DNA from: an uncultured Eubacterium sp.
GTDB taxonomy: Bacteria; Bacillota; Clostridia; Lachnospirales; Lachnospiraceae
Direction of reading: 5' to 3'
NCBI GenBank assembly: GCA_910584595.1
Contig: CAJUBQ010000147.1
Coordinates: 1-8,962, forward strand
DNA length: 8,962 nucleotides
The position numbers and the translations under genes were made by a program. Of the stretch, positions 1 to 5,654 are shown piece by piece. The stretch's first letter is position 1; every line of letters begins with the position of its first letter. The notes below the pieces were generated by a model. It had not been told where the DNA came from and ran no database searches. It saw nothing but the letters and a program-made list of their open reading frames with translations.

Positions 1-132
1 GCGCTAAGCGAACAGATTCGCCAGCAGGTATTTTATGCCATTTTCGTAGAAAAAGTCGAAACCAGCATAAAATCAAAAGCCTTAATAAATGCCTTAAAAC
101 AGCTAATTCAGAAACAGGGGCATCATTTATAA
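1..132 (+). CDS. 3' end of an unrecognised protein (partial)
   Basis: Frame 1 is open from the window edge to a TAA at 130-132 and gives 43 residues ending in LIQKQGHHL. The tail is Lys/Gln-rich and looks helical (around IKSKALINALKQLIQK), but I do not recognise the family. It could be the C-terminus of a transposase, recombinase or other accessory protein. Its stop overlaps by a few bases the end of the convergent membrane-protein gene on the minus strand, so the two genes run tail to tail. An open frame this short in AT-rich DNA may also be chance. Confidence 0.3.
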   Translation, partial: ALSEQIRQQVFYAIFVEKVETSIKSKALINALKQLIQKQGHHL

Positions 133-645
133 AGTTGTAAAGTAGTGGTTCTTTATATAAAACTCCTTTCCTATATTCATCTGCATCACATAAAAAATGT
201 TTAGATTTTTACTGAAATCTACTACCAGTTTATTCATGAGTTCCAAAATCTCTGTATCGTTATGGTGAAAATGTTTTATAAAAGGCATACCATTTCGAAT
301 GTTCTGTAAATAAGCAAAAAGACAGCCTGTTAAATAACATGAGGAAAGCAGATAACAACCATCACCTGCAAACCAATCTTCATCTTTATCCAGAATATCT
401 ATTGGGTCATTCACAGATAAAAGATCTTTTCTTCTTTTATCTTCCTTCAAAATTTCATAGATACGATAGTAATTTTCTGCCAACATAAATCTGATTGGTT
501 CCATATAGAGCCTGCAAAGATGACTTTTTTCATCATTTAGCGCTTTCTTTTTTTCTCTGTTACTTATCAGTGTTTGAGACAGTATGACCACAAATATTGA
601 TGTACTTGCTGCAATGATCGCATTCCACAATTCAACAGTCATCAT
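127..645 (-). CDS. Small membrane-anchored protein of unknown function, partner of the TIR gene
   Basis: A 172-aa protein. The start is set at the first of two tandem ATG codons at 645, because an AAAGGGGG Shine-Dalgarno sequence lies 6 nt upstream; the frame extends to 672 but that start has no such site. Residues about 7-28 (WNAIIAASTSIFVVILSQTLI) form one hydrophobic N-terminal membrane segment, followed by a basic NREKKK stretch, which predicts a cytoplasmic body. The body is mainly helical, with a Trp/Gly/aromatic patch (DWFAGDGCYLLSSCYLTG) and a later FYVMQMNIGKEFYIKN segment. I recognise no catalytic motif and no named family with confidence. It lies 170 bp downstream of the TIR gene on the same strand, so the two may share a transcript. 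The C-terminus ends abruptly (NHYFTTL) where the opposing ORF ends, so truncation is possible. By analogy with known defence operons it could be a membrane effector or anchor, but that is inference. Confidence 0.7.
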   Translation of the reverse strand: MMTVELWNAIIAASTSIFVVILSQTLISNREKKKALNDEKSHLCRLYMEPIRFMLAENYYRIYEILKEDKRRKDLLSVNDPIDILDKDEDWFAGDGCYLLSSCYLTGCLFAYLQNIRNGMPFIKHFHHNDTEILELMNKLVVDFSKNLNIFYVMQMNIGKEFYIKNHYFTTL

Positions 646-815
646 TTTTAACCCCCTTTCCACTAAAACCAATCTCTGAACAGTTTAAAACAGTCTGCAC
701 CATTACATTCGTTATTTCACTGATTTTCTTCAAAAGCGAAAGCAATGAAATAATATTGCATATTTTGATTTTTTGCCCTGCTCGGAGTTATCAACTGAAT
801 TTGCATATCTTCATT

Positions 816-1640
816 TTATTCCAATTCATATTCAAACCTTAAATCTCTTTGTTTATTTTCTGTTAACCGATAAAGGGTATCTAATGCGTCAAATTTATTT
901 TTATTTGCTGCCTTTTCCTTAAACTCAAGCAGATCTTTGTCCGTAATATCAATCAAATGTTTAGTATCAGAAATGTATTCCACATCCAGTCTAGCGCTTT
1001 CTTCTACACGCTCCATATACGTTTTATCAATTTGTTGTCTATGTTTTATTTTAGATCTGTTTCTGATAAGTTTTGAAGCAAGCAACTCGCCATAAATCCA
1101 TGGCGATAACGTAGCTGATGTTTGCGAAAGCATATCCGACCACTGTATGGACGACGGCGTATTGATAAACATTAAACATTCTGTCTGGTCAATCATTTTC
1201 ATCAATGCCGTATACAATATCATATGAACATTACTTGTAGATTTATTTCTCAGATTGTAACCAAACGTTTTTATTCTTCCATCTTCGTATCGGCTTGAAA
1301 CACAATAATACTCGTCAATTAATCTTAAAAGATCATCAGAATTCTCCCATATCAGGGAATCGATAAATGCCGTAATATCAAATTTTTCTTTCAGCCAACC
1401 GGCAAATGCTATTACAAAATCTATATCCTGGTGTGAATGTGACAAAAATACATGTGCATCGGTCTTTGGAAACCAATCACCTTCCATCTTTTCCTGACTT
1501 AAATAACCGTCCGGTTTTATGTACACCTCTAAATTTTTTCTTATAAACTCCTTTTGTTTATCAAATAAACTTGAACCCGCTTCATAATAGTCCTGAAATT
1601 CTTCTTTGTCATTAATGACAACGTTAAATCCTTTATACAT
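816..1640 (-). CDS. TIR-domain protein, candidate NAD-processing defence protein
   Basis: A 274-aa protein with a good ribosome binding site (AGGAAGG, about 7 nt before the ATG at 1640). Residues 62-190 carry TIR landmarks: strand A with box 1 HVFLSHSHQD (64-72), a following helix (FVIAFAGWLKEKF), strand B with DITAFIDS (88-95), strand D with ECLMFINTPSS (154-164), and the helix C signature SPWIYGE (179-185). E185 occupies the place of the catalytic Glu in NADase/cyclase TIR domains. About 60 residues precede the domain, and a charged helical tail of about 80 residues (191-274) follows; neither is recognised. Bacterial TIR proteins cleave NAD+ or make cyclic ADP-ribose-type signals in anti-phage systems such as Thoeris. 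This one is not an obvious ThsB orthologue, and no ThsA-like gene is present; its only same-strand neighbour is the membrane-anchored gene downstream. The fold assignment is strong; the defence role is inferred from family and context. Confidence 0.85.
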   Translation of the reverse strand: MYKGFNVVINDKEEFQDYYEAGSSLFDKQKEFIRKNLEVYIKPDGYLSQEKMEGDWFPKTDAHVFLSHSHQDIDFVIAFAGWLKEKFDITAFIDSLIWENSDDLLRLIDEYYCVSSRYEDGRIKTFGYNLRNKSTSNVHMILYTALMKMIDQTECLMFINTPSSIQWSDMLSQTSATLSPWIYGELLASKLIRNRSKIKHRQQIDKTYMERVEESARLDVEYISDTKHLIDITDKDLLEFKEKAANKNKFDALDTLYRLTENKQRDLRFEYELE

Positions 1641-1786
1641 TATGATTCCTTCCTTTTTATCTGCTCTACACTTTCAATATCATTCCCTTATTCTATTTGG
1701 CGCATATTCCATTTAATAAAATCATAATAGGAAAAATTTATCCCAAATTTAAAGACATCTCCCGTCTCTTTCAACTATCTGTCTCC

Positions 1787-1815
1787 ATTGTGGACTATGA
1801 AACGAACTATGTCAA
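1787..1815 (-). promoter_or_regulatory. Candidate sigma-70-type promoter for the TIR gene
   Basis: On the minus strand a perfect TTGACA (1810-1815) is followed after exactly 17 bp by CACAAT (1787-1792), four of six matches to the -10 consensus. Transcription would begin near 1780 and leave a leader of about 140 nt before the TIR start codon. The leader shows no strong structure. The -35 is convincing and the -10 is only fair. Confidence 0.4.
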
Positions 1816-1876
1816 GCAAAATATATATTTAAATCTGCAATCATCCATACATTGCTACAATTCTGCTGCACCCGGT

Positions 1877-1905
1877 AAAACAAAAGAGCGGCATCACTGC
1901 CGTTC
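1877..1905 (-). terminator. Rho-independent terminator of the aldo/keto reductase remnant
   Basis: On the minus strand GAACGGCA pairs with TGCCGCTC around a 4-nt GTGA loop (1886-1905, one mismatch in eight pairs), followed by TTTTGTTTT (1877-1885). The hairpin begins two bases after the stop codon of the reductase fragment and was probably carried in with it. It would also insulate the TIR gene from transcription arriving from the right. Confidence 0.75.
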
Positions 1906-1906
1906 T

Positions 1907-2146
1907 TTATCGCAGAAATCTTCCCTCAAATCTTTCTGCTACTTGTTTCAGCCATTCCCTGACAGGGAGATGCCGGGGACACATTTTTTCACATTGTCCG
2001 CAACCGACACAAGCGCTTGCTTTTCCGAACTGCTCCGCGAAATGTCCGTACAGCATGGTCTGTGCTGTCCACGCCTTTGTTTCAAGTTCCTGCATATCCG
2101 CATGATAGAGAGAGAAGCATTTAGGAATGGCAATGTTCACAGGGCA
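1907..2146 (-). pseudogene. Aldo/keto reductase C-terminal fragment with a 4Fe-4S motif
   Basis: The last ~79 residues of a ferredoxin-domain aldo/keto reductase, from CPVNIAIPKCFSLYHADMQE to the stop at 1907. The cluster motif is intact: ACVGCGQCEKMCPRHLP gives the CxxCxxCxxxCP spacing of a [4Fe-4S] site, followed by the conserved VREWLKQVAERFE tail. Full-length members have about 370-400 residues with an NADPH-binding barrel; all of that is missing. Upstream the frame runs without a break into a J-domain remnant, so the fragment is joined to a foreign 5' end rather than simply truncated. An internal ATG at 2212, with weak GGAAA upstream, could express a 101-aa fusion, but it would have no barrel and therefore no reductase activity. 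Confidence 0.8.
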
Positions 2147-2317
2147 GTTATTTTCATGCTGATCTTTCAGAATCTTAAAAAGTCTGTCATATTCAGCATT
2201 AATCTCCTGCATTGTTTCCAGATTTCCACCATTATCAGGGTGATGCAGCTTTCATAATTCTTTGTACTGCTTTCTTAATTCCTCAAGCGTTCTGATATTT
2301 TCAAAATATTTATTCAT
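2147..2317 (-). pseudogene. J-domain (DnaJ-like) gene 5' fragment with a premature stop
   Basis: It starts at the ATG at 2317, with GGGAGG 7 nt upstream. It reads MNKYFENIRTLEELRKQYKEL, then a TGA stop (2252-2254), then KLHHPDNGGNLETMQEIN and EYDRLFKILKDQHENN in the same frame. This is the start of a small J-domain protein of the type found in Firmicute mobile elements: helix II (TLEELRKQYKEL), the HPD motif that stimulates DnaK-type ATPases, then helix III/IV. The TGA sits just before HPD, so only a 21-residue peptide is expected from the normal start. After about 56 codons the frame passes into the aldo/keto reductase fragment. The gene is therefore broken twice, by a nonsense codon and by 3' replacement. 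Confidence 0.75.
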
Positions 2318-2330
2318 GTCATAACCTCCC

Positions 2331-2385
2331 TAAACAAAAAGTGTAAAGCATATTGACAATTCAATAGACTTTACACTTTGGTTTA
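2331..2385 (-). terminator. Long nested hairpin terminator after the 68-aa gene
   Basis: An 11-bp perfect stem (AAAGTGTAAAG 2338-2348 with CTTTACACTTT 2369-2379) encloses a second 6-bp stem (TATTGA/TCAATA, 2351-2366) around a CAAT loop. TAAAC/GTTTA extends the base. On the minus strand the stem runs straight into TTTTTGTTT, as a rho-independent terminator does. It separates the 68-aa gene from the J-domain remnant, whose ribosome binding site begins at 2330. On the plus strand the T-run is poorer. Confidence 0.6.
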
Positions 2386-2401
2386 GTGGGTTATGTGGTT
2401 G

Positions 2402-2608
2402 TTATTCTTTTATCTTATCAATATCTGTCATATTTACACCAAGGCTGTTGAGTAACGCTTTCAAAGAAGAGTATTGCTCTTTTAATTCCTCATATGTCTC
2501 AGTAGCATTTTCTTTTTTTGCAAACCGCATATAACGCTGAATATTTTTGAAATCTTCAAGTCCTTTTTGTATAATTTCTCCGTTGTTCATTTCCTCTAAT
2601 ACCTCCAT
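2402..2608 (-). CDS. Small helical protein of unknown function, mobile-element type
   Basis: A 68-aa protein starting MEVLEEMNNGEIIQKG. The ATG at 2608 is preferred over an upstream start at 2656 because AAAGGCGGTGAG lies just before it and because the promoter's -10 box overlaps 2656. The sequence is charged and almost entirely helical (GLEDFKNIQRYMRFAKKEN, then ETYEELKEQYSSLKALLNSLG), with no Cys, no membrane segment and no catalytic motif. I do not recognise a named family. Its neighbours (J-domain remnant, ribbon-helix-helix gene, IS remnant) suggest it came with a conjugative or mobilisable element. It has its own promoter upstream and its own terminator downstream. Confidence 0.65.
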   Translation of the reverse strand: MEVLEEMNNGEIIQKGLEDFKNIQRYMRFAKKENATETYEELKEQYSSLKALLNSLGVNMTDIDKIKE

Positions 2609-2654
2609 ATTCTCACCGCCTTTATGATTGATGCAGTTGTTATCTGATACAATC

Positions 2655-2683
2655 ATTATAGCGCATGTGGCTGAGAGTGTAAA
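2655..2683 (-). promoter_or_regulatory. Promoter of the 68-aa gene
   Basis: On the minus strand TTTACA (2678-2683), a 17-bp spacer and a perfect TATAAT (2655-2660) form a near-consensus promoter. The transcript would start near 2648, about 40 nt before the ATG at 2608. The 15 bases around the -35 (AATAGGCTTTACACT) recur with one mismatch in the terminator arm at 2340-2354. Confidence 0.7.
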
Positions 2684-2714
2684 GCCTATTCAATTGCCAA
2701 GGCGCTGTTGTTTG

Positions 2715-2756
2715 TTGCTGTTGTTTTATTTGTTGAGATTATTATATATCTATTGC
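2715..2756 (+). repeat. Left arm of the inverted repeat flanking the ribbon-helix-helix gene
   Basis: Bases 2730-2756 are the exact reverse complement of 3161-3187 (27 of 27). Similarity extends outward to 2715 (TTGCTGTT identical, then five mismatches in seven bases). On the inner side the shared CCTATA and TCA bases continue past 2757. The arm abuts and overlaps the promoter and operator motif of the 69-aa gene. A perfect 27-bp match is far beyond chance even in AT-rich DNA. Confidence 0.85.
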
Positions 2757-2764
2757 TCCCTATA
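2751..2764 (-). promoter_or_regulatory. 14-bp motif copy 1 (inverted), over the -35 of the 69-aa gene
   Basis: The minus strand reads TATAGGGAGCAATA, matching the three downstream copies at every position except the variable core. It covers the -35 hexamer of the promoter reading into the 69-aa gene, as expected of an autorepression operator. Binding is inferred, not shown. Confidence 0.55.
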
Positions 2765-2781
2765 ATCATATGTGATATAAT
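2753..2781 (+). promoter_or_regulatory. Extended -10 promoter of the ribbon-helix-helix gene
   Basis: TATAAT (2776-2781) is preceded by TGA, giving the extended -10 TGnTATAAT. A poor -35 (TTGCTC, 2753-2758) lies 17 bp upstream. Transcription would start near 2788, leaving a leader of about 29 nt. The -35 lies inside motif copy 1 and the inverted repeat ends there, so a repressor could readily block it. Confidence 0.6.
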
Positions 2782-2816
2782 AAATTAATAGCTATTAATT
2801 GAAAGAAGGTGATAAT

Positions 2817-3026
2817 TTGCCAGAAGAAAAGAAAAGTAGATATACACCAGCACAAAATAAAGCAACCCAAAAATATATACGAGAAAATCTTGAGGAAATT
2901 AAGTTTCGCGTGAAAAAGGGCGAAAAAGCCAGATATAAAAAAGCTGCTGAAAAAGCAGGAATGAGTATGGCAAAGTTTTTTTTAACTGCTGCCGACGCAA
3001 AAATAGAATCAGATAAATTAGAATAA
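2817..3026 (+). CDS. Putative ribbon-helix-helix DNA-binding protein
   Basis: A 69-aa protein, PEEKKSRYTPAQNKATQKY onward. The TTG at 2817 is chosen because GAAGGTG ends 5 nt before it; an in-frame TTG at 2799 lies upstream of that site and lacks its own. The N-terminal half is basic. Residues about 32-66 fit the Arc/CopG-like fold: a strand (EIKFRVKKGE), helix A (ARYKKAAEKAGMS) and helix B (MAKFFLTAADAKI). Such proteins dimerise and insert the paired strands into the major groove; relatives are antitoxins, copy-number repressors and relaxosome accessory factors. No toxin-like gene adjoins it. A 14-bp motif covers its -35 and recurs three times downstream, so autorepression or iteron binding is likely (inference). 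The fold assignment is by pattern only. Confidence 0.7.
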   Translation: MPEEKKSRYTPAQNKATQKYIRENLEEIKFRVKKGEKARYKKAAEKAGMSMAKFFLTAADAKIESDKLE

Positions 3027-3034
3027 TTTGTTAA

Positions 3035-3067
3035 AATAAGATGCGAATAACTGCGTCTTATTTTTTT
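3035..3067 (+). terminator. Rho-independent terminator of the ribbon-helix-helix gene
   Basis: AATAAGATGC (3035-3044) pairs with GCGTCTTATT (3053-3062) over ten positions with one T-G wobble around an 8-nt loop, followed by a run of T. It begins nine bases after the stop codon, which supports the 69-aa ORF as a real, independently transcribed gene. Confidence 0.8.
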
Positions 3068-3076
3068 ATATTAAAA

Positions 3077-3090
3077 TATAGGGCGCAATA
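3077..3090 (+). repeat. 14-bp motif copy 2
   Basis: TATAGGGCGCAATA. First of three direct copies after the terminator of the 69-aa gene, 39 bp from the next. Consensus of all copies: TATAGGnnGCAATA. Confidence 0.6.
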
Positions 3091-3115
3091 TGCATTTTGC
3101 ACAAATTTAATGTAT

Positions 3116-3129
3116 TATAGGGTGCAATA
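3116..3129 (+). repeat. 14-bp motif copy 3
   Basis: TATAGGGTGCAATA, 39 bp after copy 2 and 37 bp before copy 4. The regular spacing resembles iterons or a regulatory array more than chance repeats. Confidence 0.6.
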
Positions 3130-3152
3130 ATTGTGTATGTTTACACATTGAC

Positions 3153-3166
3153 TATAGGCCGCAATA
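3153..3166 (+). repeat. 14-bp motif copy 4
   Basis: TATAGGCCGCAATA. It overlaps the start of the right inverted-repeat arm, just as copy 1 overlaps the end of the left arm, so motif and arm form one compound site on each side of the gene. Confidence 0.6.
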
Positions 3167-3202
3167 GATATATAATAATCTCAACAACAAACGAAACAGC
3201 AA
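3161..3202 (-). repeat. Right arm of the inverted repeat flanking the ribbon-helix-helix gene
   Basis: Reverse complement of 2715-2756: 27 perfect bases at 3161-3187, then an imperfect extension to 3202. The unit from 2715 to 3202 (488 bp) holds the gene, its promoter, its terminator and all four 14-bp motifs. The arm ends 34 bp before the left end of the IS remnant. Confidence 0.85.
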
Positions 3203-3253
3203 AATAAATGAAATATCTTAATCCCCCAGATTTGCTCTTAACTTGACCCATAA

Positions 3254-4054
3254 TTATAACATGTAGTTTCGATAAGTGAGTAATGAGCAAAGCACCTCTA
3301 ATCCCTGCCAAATAGAACGTGCTCCGGGCATACCATCGCTCGGAGCGCCTTTCATCCCACCAAGAATCCCTAAATCATAAATCGCCTCTTTCAGTGTATA
3401 TGTTTCAGGAATTCGGATAAGAAAATTTTCACCCAGATCTGCAGCTTCCGAAAATAATTCATAAAAATCCCCTTCACGGTCACATACTGTCAATACCGGA
3501 ATATCTTTTGGAACCCTCTGATGTGTTTCGTTCATTGTATGAATCCATCGGCAGCTCTCTTTTTCTTCTATTGGCCTGGAACGTTTTTCATCTTTTGTTG
3601 CGGAGTCATCCCTGCGTACATCCCTCGTATGTATTTCCTGATAAAGAAGGCCCAGGGGAATCCCCTGGGCTGTGACAGCTATACAGGAATGCACAAGCAT
3701 TCCCCTTTGTTCAGCACTGCAATGGTGTCCCATTCCTTTGATTGCTTTCCGGTTTCCAAATCCAACAGATGTGGTATCCTGAACTGCCAGGATCCACTCT
3801 GCATCCGCATGCTTCATTTTTTCTATGGTTGCCCTGGATACACTATCCAACAGTTCGTCCCTGGATACATCCTTATTACTAAAGAAGCGATACGCTGCCT
3901 TTGCAGAACTTCTGGATCCGGCTGCCGCCCAGGTGGATTTATCCGGTGTTGCAGCAAATGCGTCCATAATCTTAAAAAAACGTGTTTTCAAACGCTGATC
4001 AACAAATTTTGCATCTACAAATTCCGTTTCCCAATTCGTATATTCTGCCGTCAT
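3254..4054 (-). pseudogene. Tn5-like (IS4 family) transposase with in-frame central deletion
   Basis: A 266-aa product starting MTAEYTNWETEF. The ATG at 4054 is preceded by GAGGTGAT, and that GTG itself is not taken as the start. Residues 5-60 match the Tn5-type N-terminal DNA-binding domain (SSAKAAYRFFSNKDV). Catalytic D93 lies in AVQDTTS and D192 in TVCDREGDFYE. The chain then jumps from FLIRIPE (211-217) to a normal-looking C-terminus (LGILGG, GMPGARSIWQGLEVL). The Y-R-E-K region with the third catalytic acid is absent, and the length is about 266 against 450-480 for the family. The deletion kept the frame, so a DNA-binding but catalytically dead protein may be made; such truncated transposases can inhibit full-length ones (known for Tn5). 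The deletion point near residues 216-222 is estimated from family knowledge. Confidence 0.8.
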
Positions 4055-4075
4055 ATGGATCACCTCTTTTTCTTT

Positions 4076-4104
4076 AGTATAGCATAGAAACTATAGGATA
4101 TCCA
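4076..4104 (-). promoter_or_regulatory. Candidate transposase promoter inside the IS
   Basis: TGGATA (4099-4104), a 17-bp spacer and TATACT (4076-4081) on the minus strand lie just inside the right terminal repeat and about 22 bp before the transposase ATG. This is the usual position for an IS-borne promoter. Match quality is moderate. Confidence 0.4.
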
Positions 4105-4271
4105 CATAAACTTGTGGGTCAAGTTAAGGCTAAGGGATAGAGAAACGCCGTGTCTGTGTCGTATTCAGTTTTGATTTATTCTCTCAATGCTGTACTGATA
4201 TTGAAGCTTGCAGGATTTCGAGCGGCATATCAAGGCTTTTTGAGATAATCAACCATTTTATTTTATAATAT

Positions 4272-5654
4272 TCATTTTTGCGTCAAATATTCATGAATCC
4301 CCTGTGCGGCCGCTTTTCCTGCTCCCATTGCAAGGATAACCGTAGCCGCGCCTGTTACTGCATCCCCTCCGGCAAAAACTCCAGGTTTTGAAGTCTGGCC
4401 ATTTTCTTCTTTTGCAACAATACACTGCCAGCGGTTTGTATCCAGTCCGCTCGTTGTAGATGATATCAGCGGATTTGGCGAAGTTCCCAGTGACATAATG
4501 ACTGTATCACATGCAATCTCATATTCCGAGCCAGGCACTTCTACCGGTCTTCTTCTGCCGGATTCATCTGGTTCACCAAGTTCCATTTTGATAATACGGA
4601 TACCTTTCACCCAGCCATTTTCATCTACCAGTATCTCTTTTGGATTCTGAAGCAGGTCAAAAATAATGCCTTCTTCTTTTGCATGATGCACTTCTTCTAC
4701 TCTGGCCGGAAGCTCGGCTTCGCTTCTGCGGTATACGATATGCACTTCCGCACCCAGACGCAGAGCCGTCCTGGCAGCATCCATTGCTACGTTGCCGCCG
4801 CCGACTACAACGACTTTCTTTCCTTCTGAAATTGGCGTATCGTAGTCTTTGAACGATTTCATCAGATTGTTGCGCGTTAAAAATTCATTCGCGGAAAATA
4901 CACCGTTTGCCTGCTCGCCAGGAATGCCCATAAATTTAGGCAGTCCCGCACCGGAACCGATAAATACTGCTTCGAATCCTTCTTCTTCCATTAACTCATC
5001 AATCGTTACTGCTTTTCCTATTACAACGTTTGTTTCAATTTTCACGCCAAGCGACTTTACATTTTCTACTTCCTGCGCTACCACACGTTCTTTTGGCAGA
5101 CGGAACTCAGGAATTCCATATACCAGTACGCCACCAGCCTCATGCAGCGCCTCAAAAATAGTTACGTCATAACCAAGTCTGGCCAGATCGCCGGCACAGG
5201 TAAGCCCGGCCGGGCCGGAACCAATGACTGCCACTTTATGGCCGTTTTTTGAAGAAGCAGGCGCAGGTTTGATACCGTTTTCTCCTGCCCAGTCAGCCGT
5301 AAAACGCTCCAGCTTGCCAATCGATACCGGTTCGCCTTTGATTCCACGGATACATTTCCCTTCACACTGGGATTCCTGTGGACAGACGCGGCCGCATACT
5401 GCAGGCAATGCCGATGATTCTGCAATGACCTGATATGATTTCTCAATATTACCCTCTTTGACCTGTTGGATAAATGCAGGAATATCAATGCCTACCGGAC
5501 ACCCTTTGACACATTGCGCATTTTTACAATTTAAACATCTGGATGCCTCTTCCATCGCCTCTTCTTTTGAATAGCCAAGACATACTTCTTCAAAATTTGC
5601 CGCACGAACCTGTGGCTCCTGTTCTTTGATCGGCACTCTTTTCATTACGTCCAT
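4272..5654 (-). CDS. nfnB: NfnB, large subunit of NADH-dependent ferredoxin:NADP+ oxidoreductase
   Basis: A 460-aa flavo-iron-sulfur protein. With NfnA it couples NADPH oxidation to reduction of ferredoxin and NAD+ (or the reverse) by flavin-based bifurcation in the cytoplasm. The N-terminal domain carries eight Cys for two [4Fe-4S] clusters: C40, C43, C48, C52 (CLNCKNAQCVKGCP) and C87, C91, C97, C101 (CGRVCPQESQCEGKC). The FAD-binding VAVIGSGPAGLTCAGDLARL is at 141-160, the NADP(H)-binding VVVVGGGNVAMDAARTALRL at 281-300, and the closing GVFAGGDAVTGAATVILAMG at 426-444. The length fits NfnB (about 460-470). GltD-type glutamate synthase small subunits and SudA share the fold, but the nfnA gene directly upstream favours NfnB. 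The ATG at 5654 overlaps the nfnA stop (TAATG) and has GGAGGTGAT 6 nt upstream, so translation is coupled. No clear terminator follows. Confidence 0.9.
   Translation of the reverse strand: MDVMKRVPIKEQEPQVRAANFEEVCLGYSKEEAMEEASRCLNCKNAQCVKGCPVGIDIPAFIQQVKEGNIEKSYQVIAESSALPAVCGRVCPQESQCEGKCIRGIKGEPVSIGKLERFTADWAGENGIKPAPASSKNGHKVAVIGSGPAGLTCAGDLARLGYDVTIFEALHEAGGVLVYGIPEFRLPKERVVAQEVENVKSLGVKIETNVVIGKAVTIDELMEEEGFEAVFIGSGAGLPKFMGIPGEQANGVFSANEFLTRNNLMKSFKDYDTPISEGKKVVVVGGGNVAMDAARTALRLGAEVHIVYRRSEAELPARVEEVHHAKEEGIIFDLLQNPKEILVDENGWVKGIRIIKMELGEPDESGRRRPVEVPGSEYEIACDTVIMSLGTSPNPLISSTTSGLDTNRWQCIVAKEENGQTSKPGVFAGGDAVTGAATVILAMGAGKAAAQGIHEYLTQK

Larger units (their letters stand above)
3237..4128 (-). 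mobile_element. Internally deleted Tn5/IS4-type insertion sequence
   Basis: An 892-bp element bounded by perfect 14-bp terminal inverted repeats, CTTAACTTGACCCA at 3237-3250 and its complement at 4115-4128, with partial similarity a few bases further in. It holds one minus-strand transposase ORF. Full IS of this type are roughly 1.4-1.6 kb, so about 0.5-0.6 kb of the transposase centre is missing while both ends survive. The flanks share only GCT (3234-3236 and 4129-4131), too short to call a target duplication. It could still be mobilised in trans by an intact relative. Confidence 0.8.

Noticed and set aside
646..815. Separate promoter for the membrane-anchored gene
   Set aside because: The gap holds AT-rich near-matches, but no -35/-10 pair with both good hexamers and good spacing.
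2252..2254. Possible TGA recoding (selenocysteine or readthrough) in the J-domain frame
   Set aside because: No selenocysteine insertion structure is apparent after it, and J-domains need no such residue; with the 3' end also replaced, simple decay is the better reading.
1697..2257. Plus-strand ORF of 186 codons
   Set aside because: It lies opposite the aldo/keto reductase and J-domain remnants, has no convincing ribosome binding site and resembles no protein; the minus frame has clear family motifs.
3521..4087. Plus-strand ORF of 188 codons across the IS
   Set aside because: It is antisense to the transposase, Cys-rich and low-quality, with no start signal.
3226..4140. Target-site duplication around the IS
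   Set aside because: Only a GCT triplet matches on both sides, which chance explains.
4129..4271. Gap between the IS and nfnB, with a short open frame (AVLILKLAGFRAAYQGFLR) and a weak AAGCTTG/CAAGGCTT stem
   Set aside because: The frame is too short, has no start signal and no recognised family, and the stem is bulged with a short T-run; I can support neither a gene nor a terminator.
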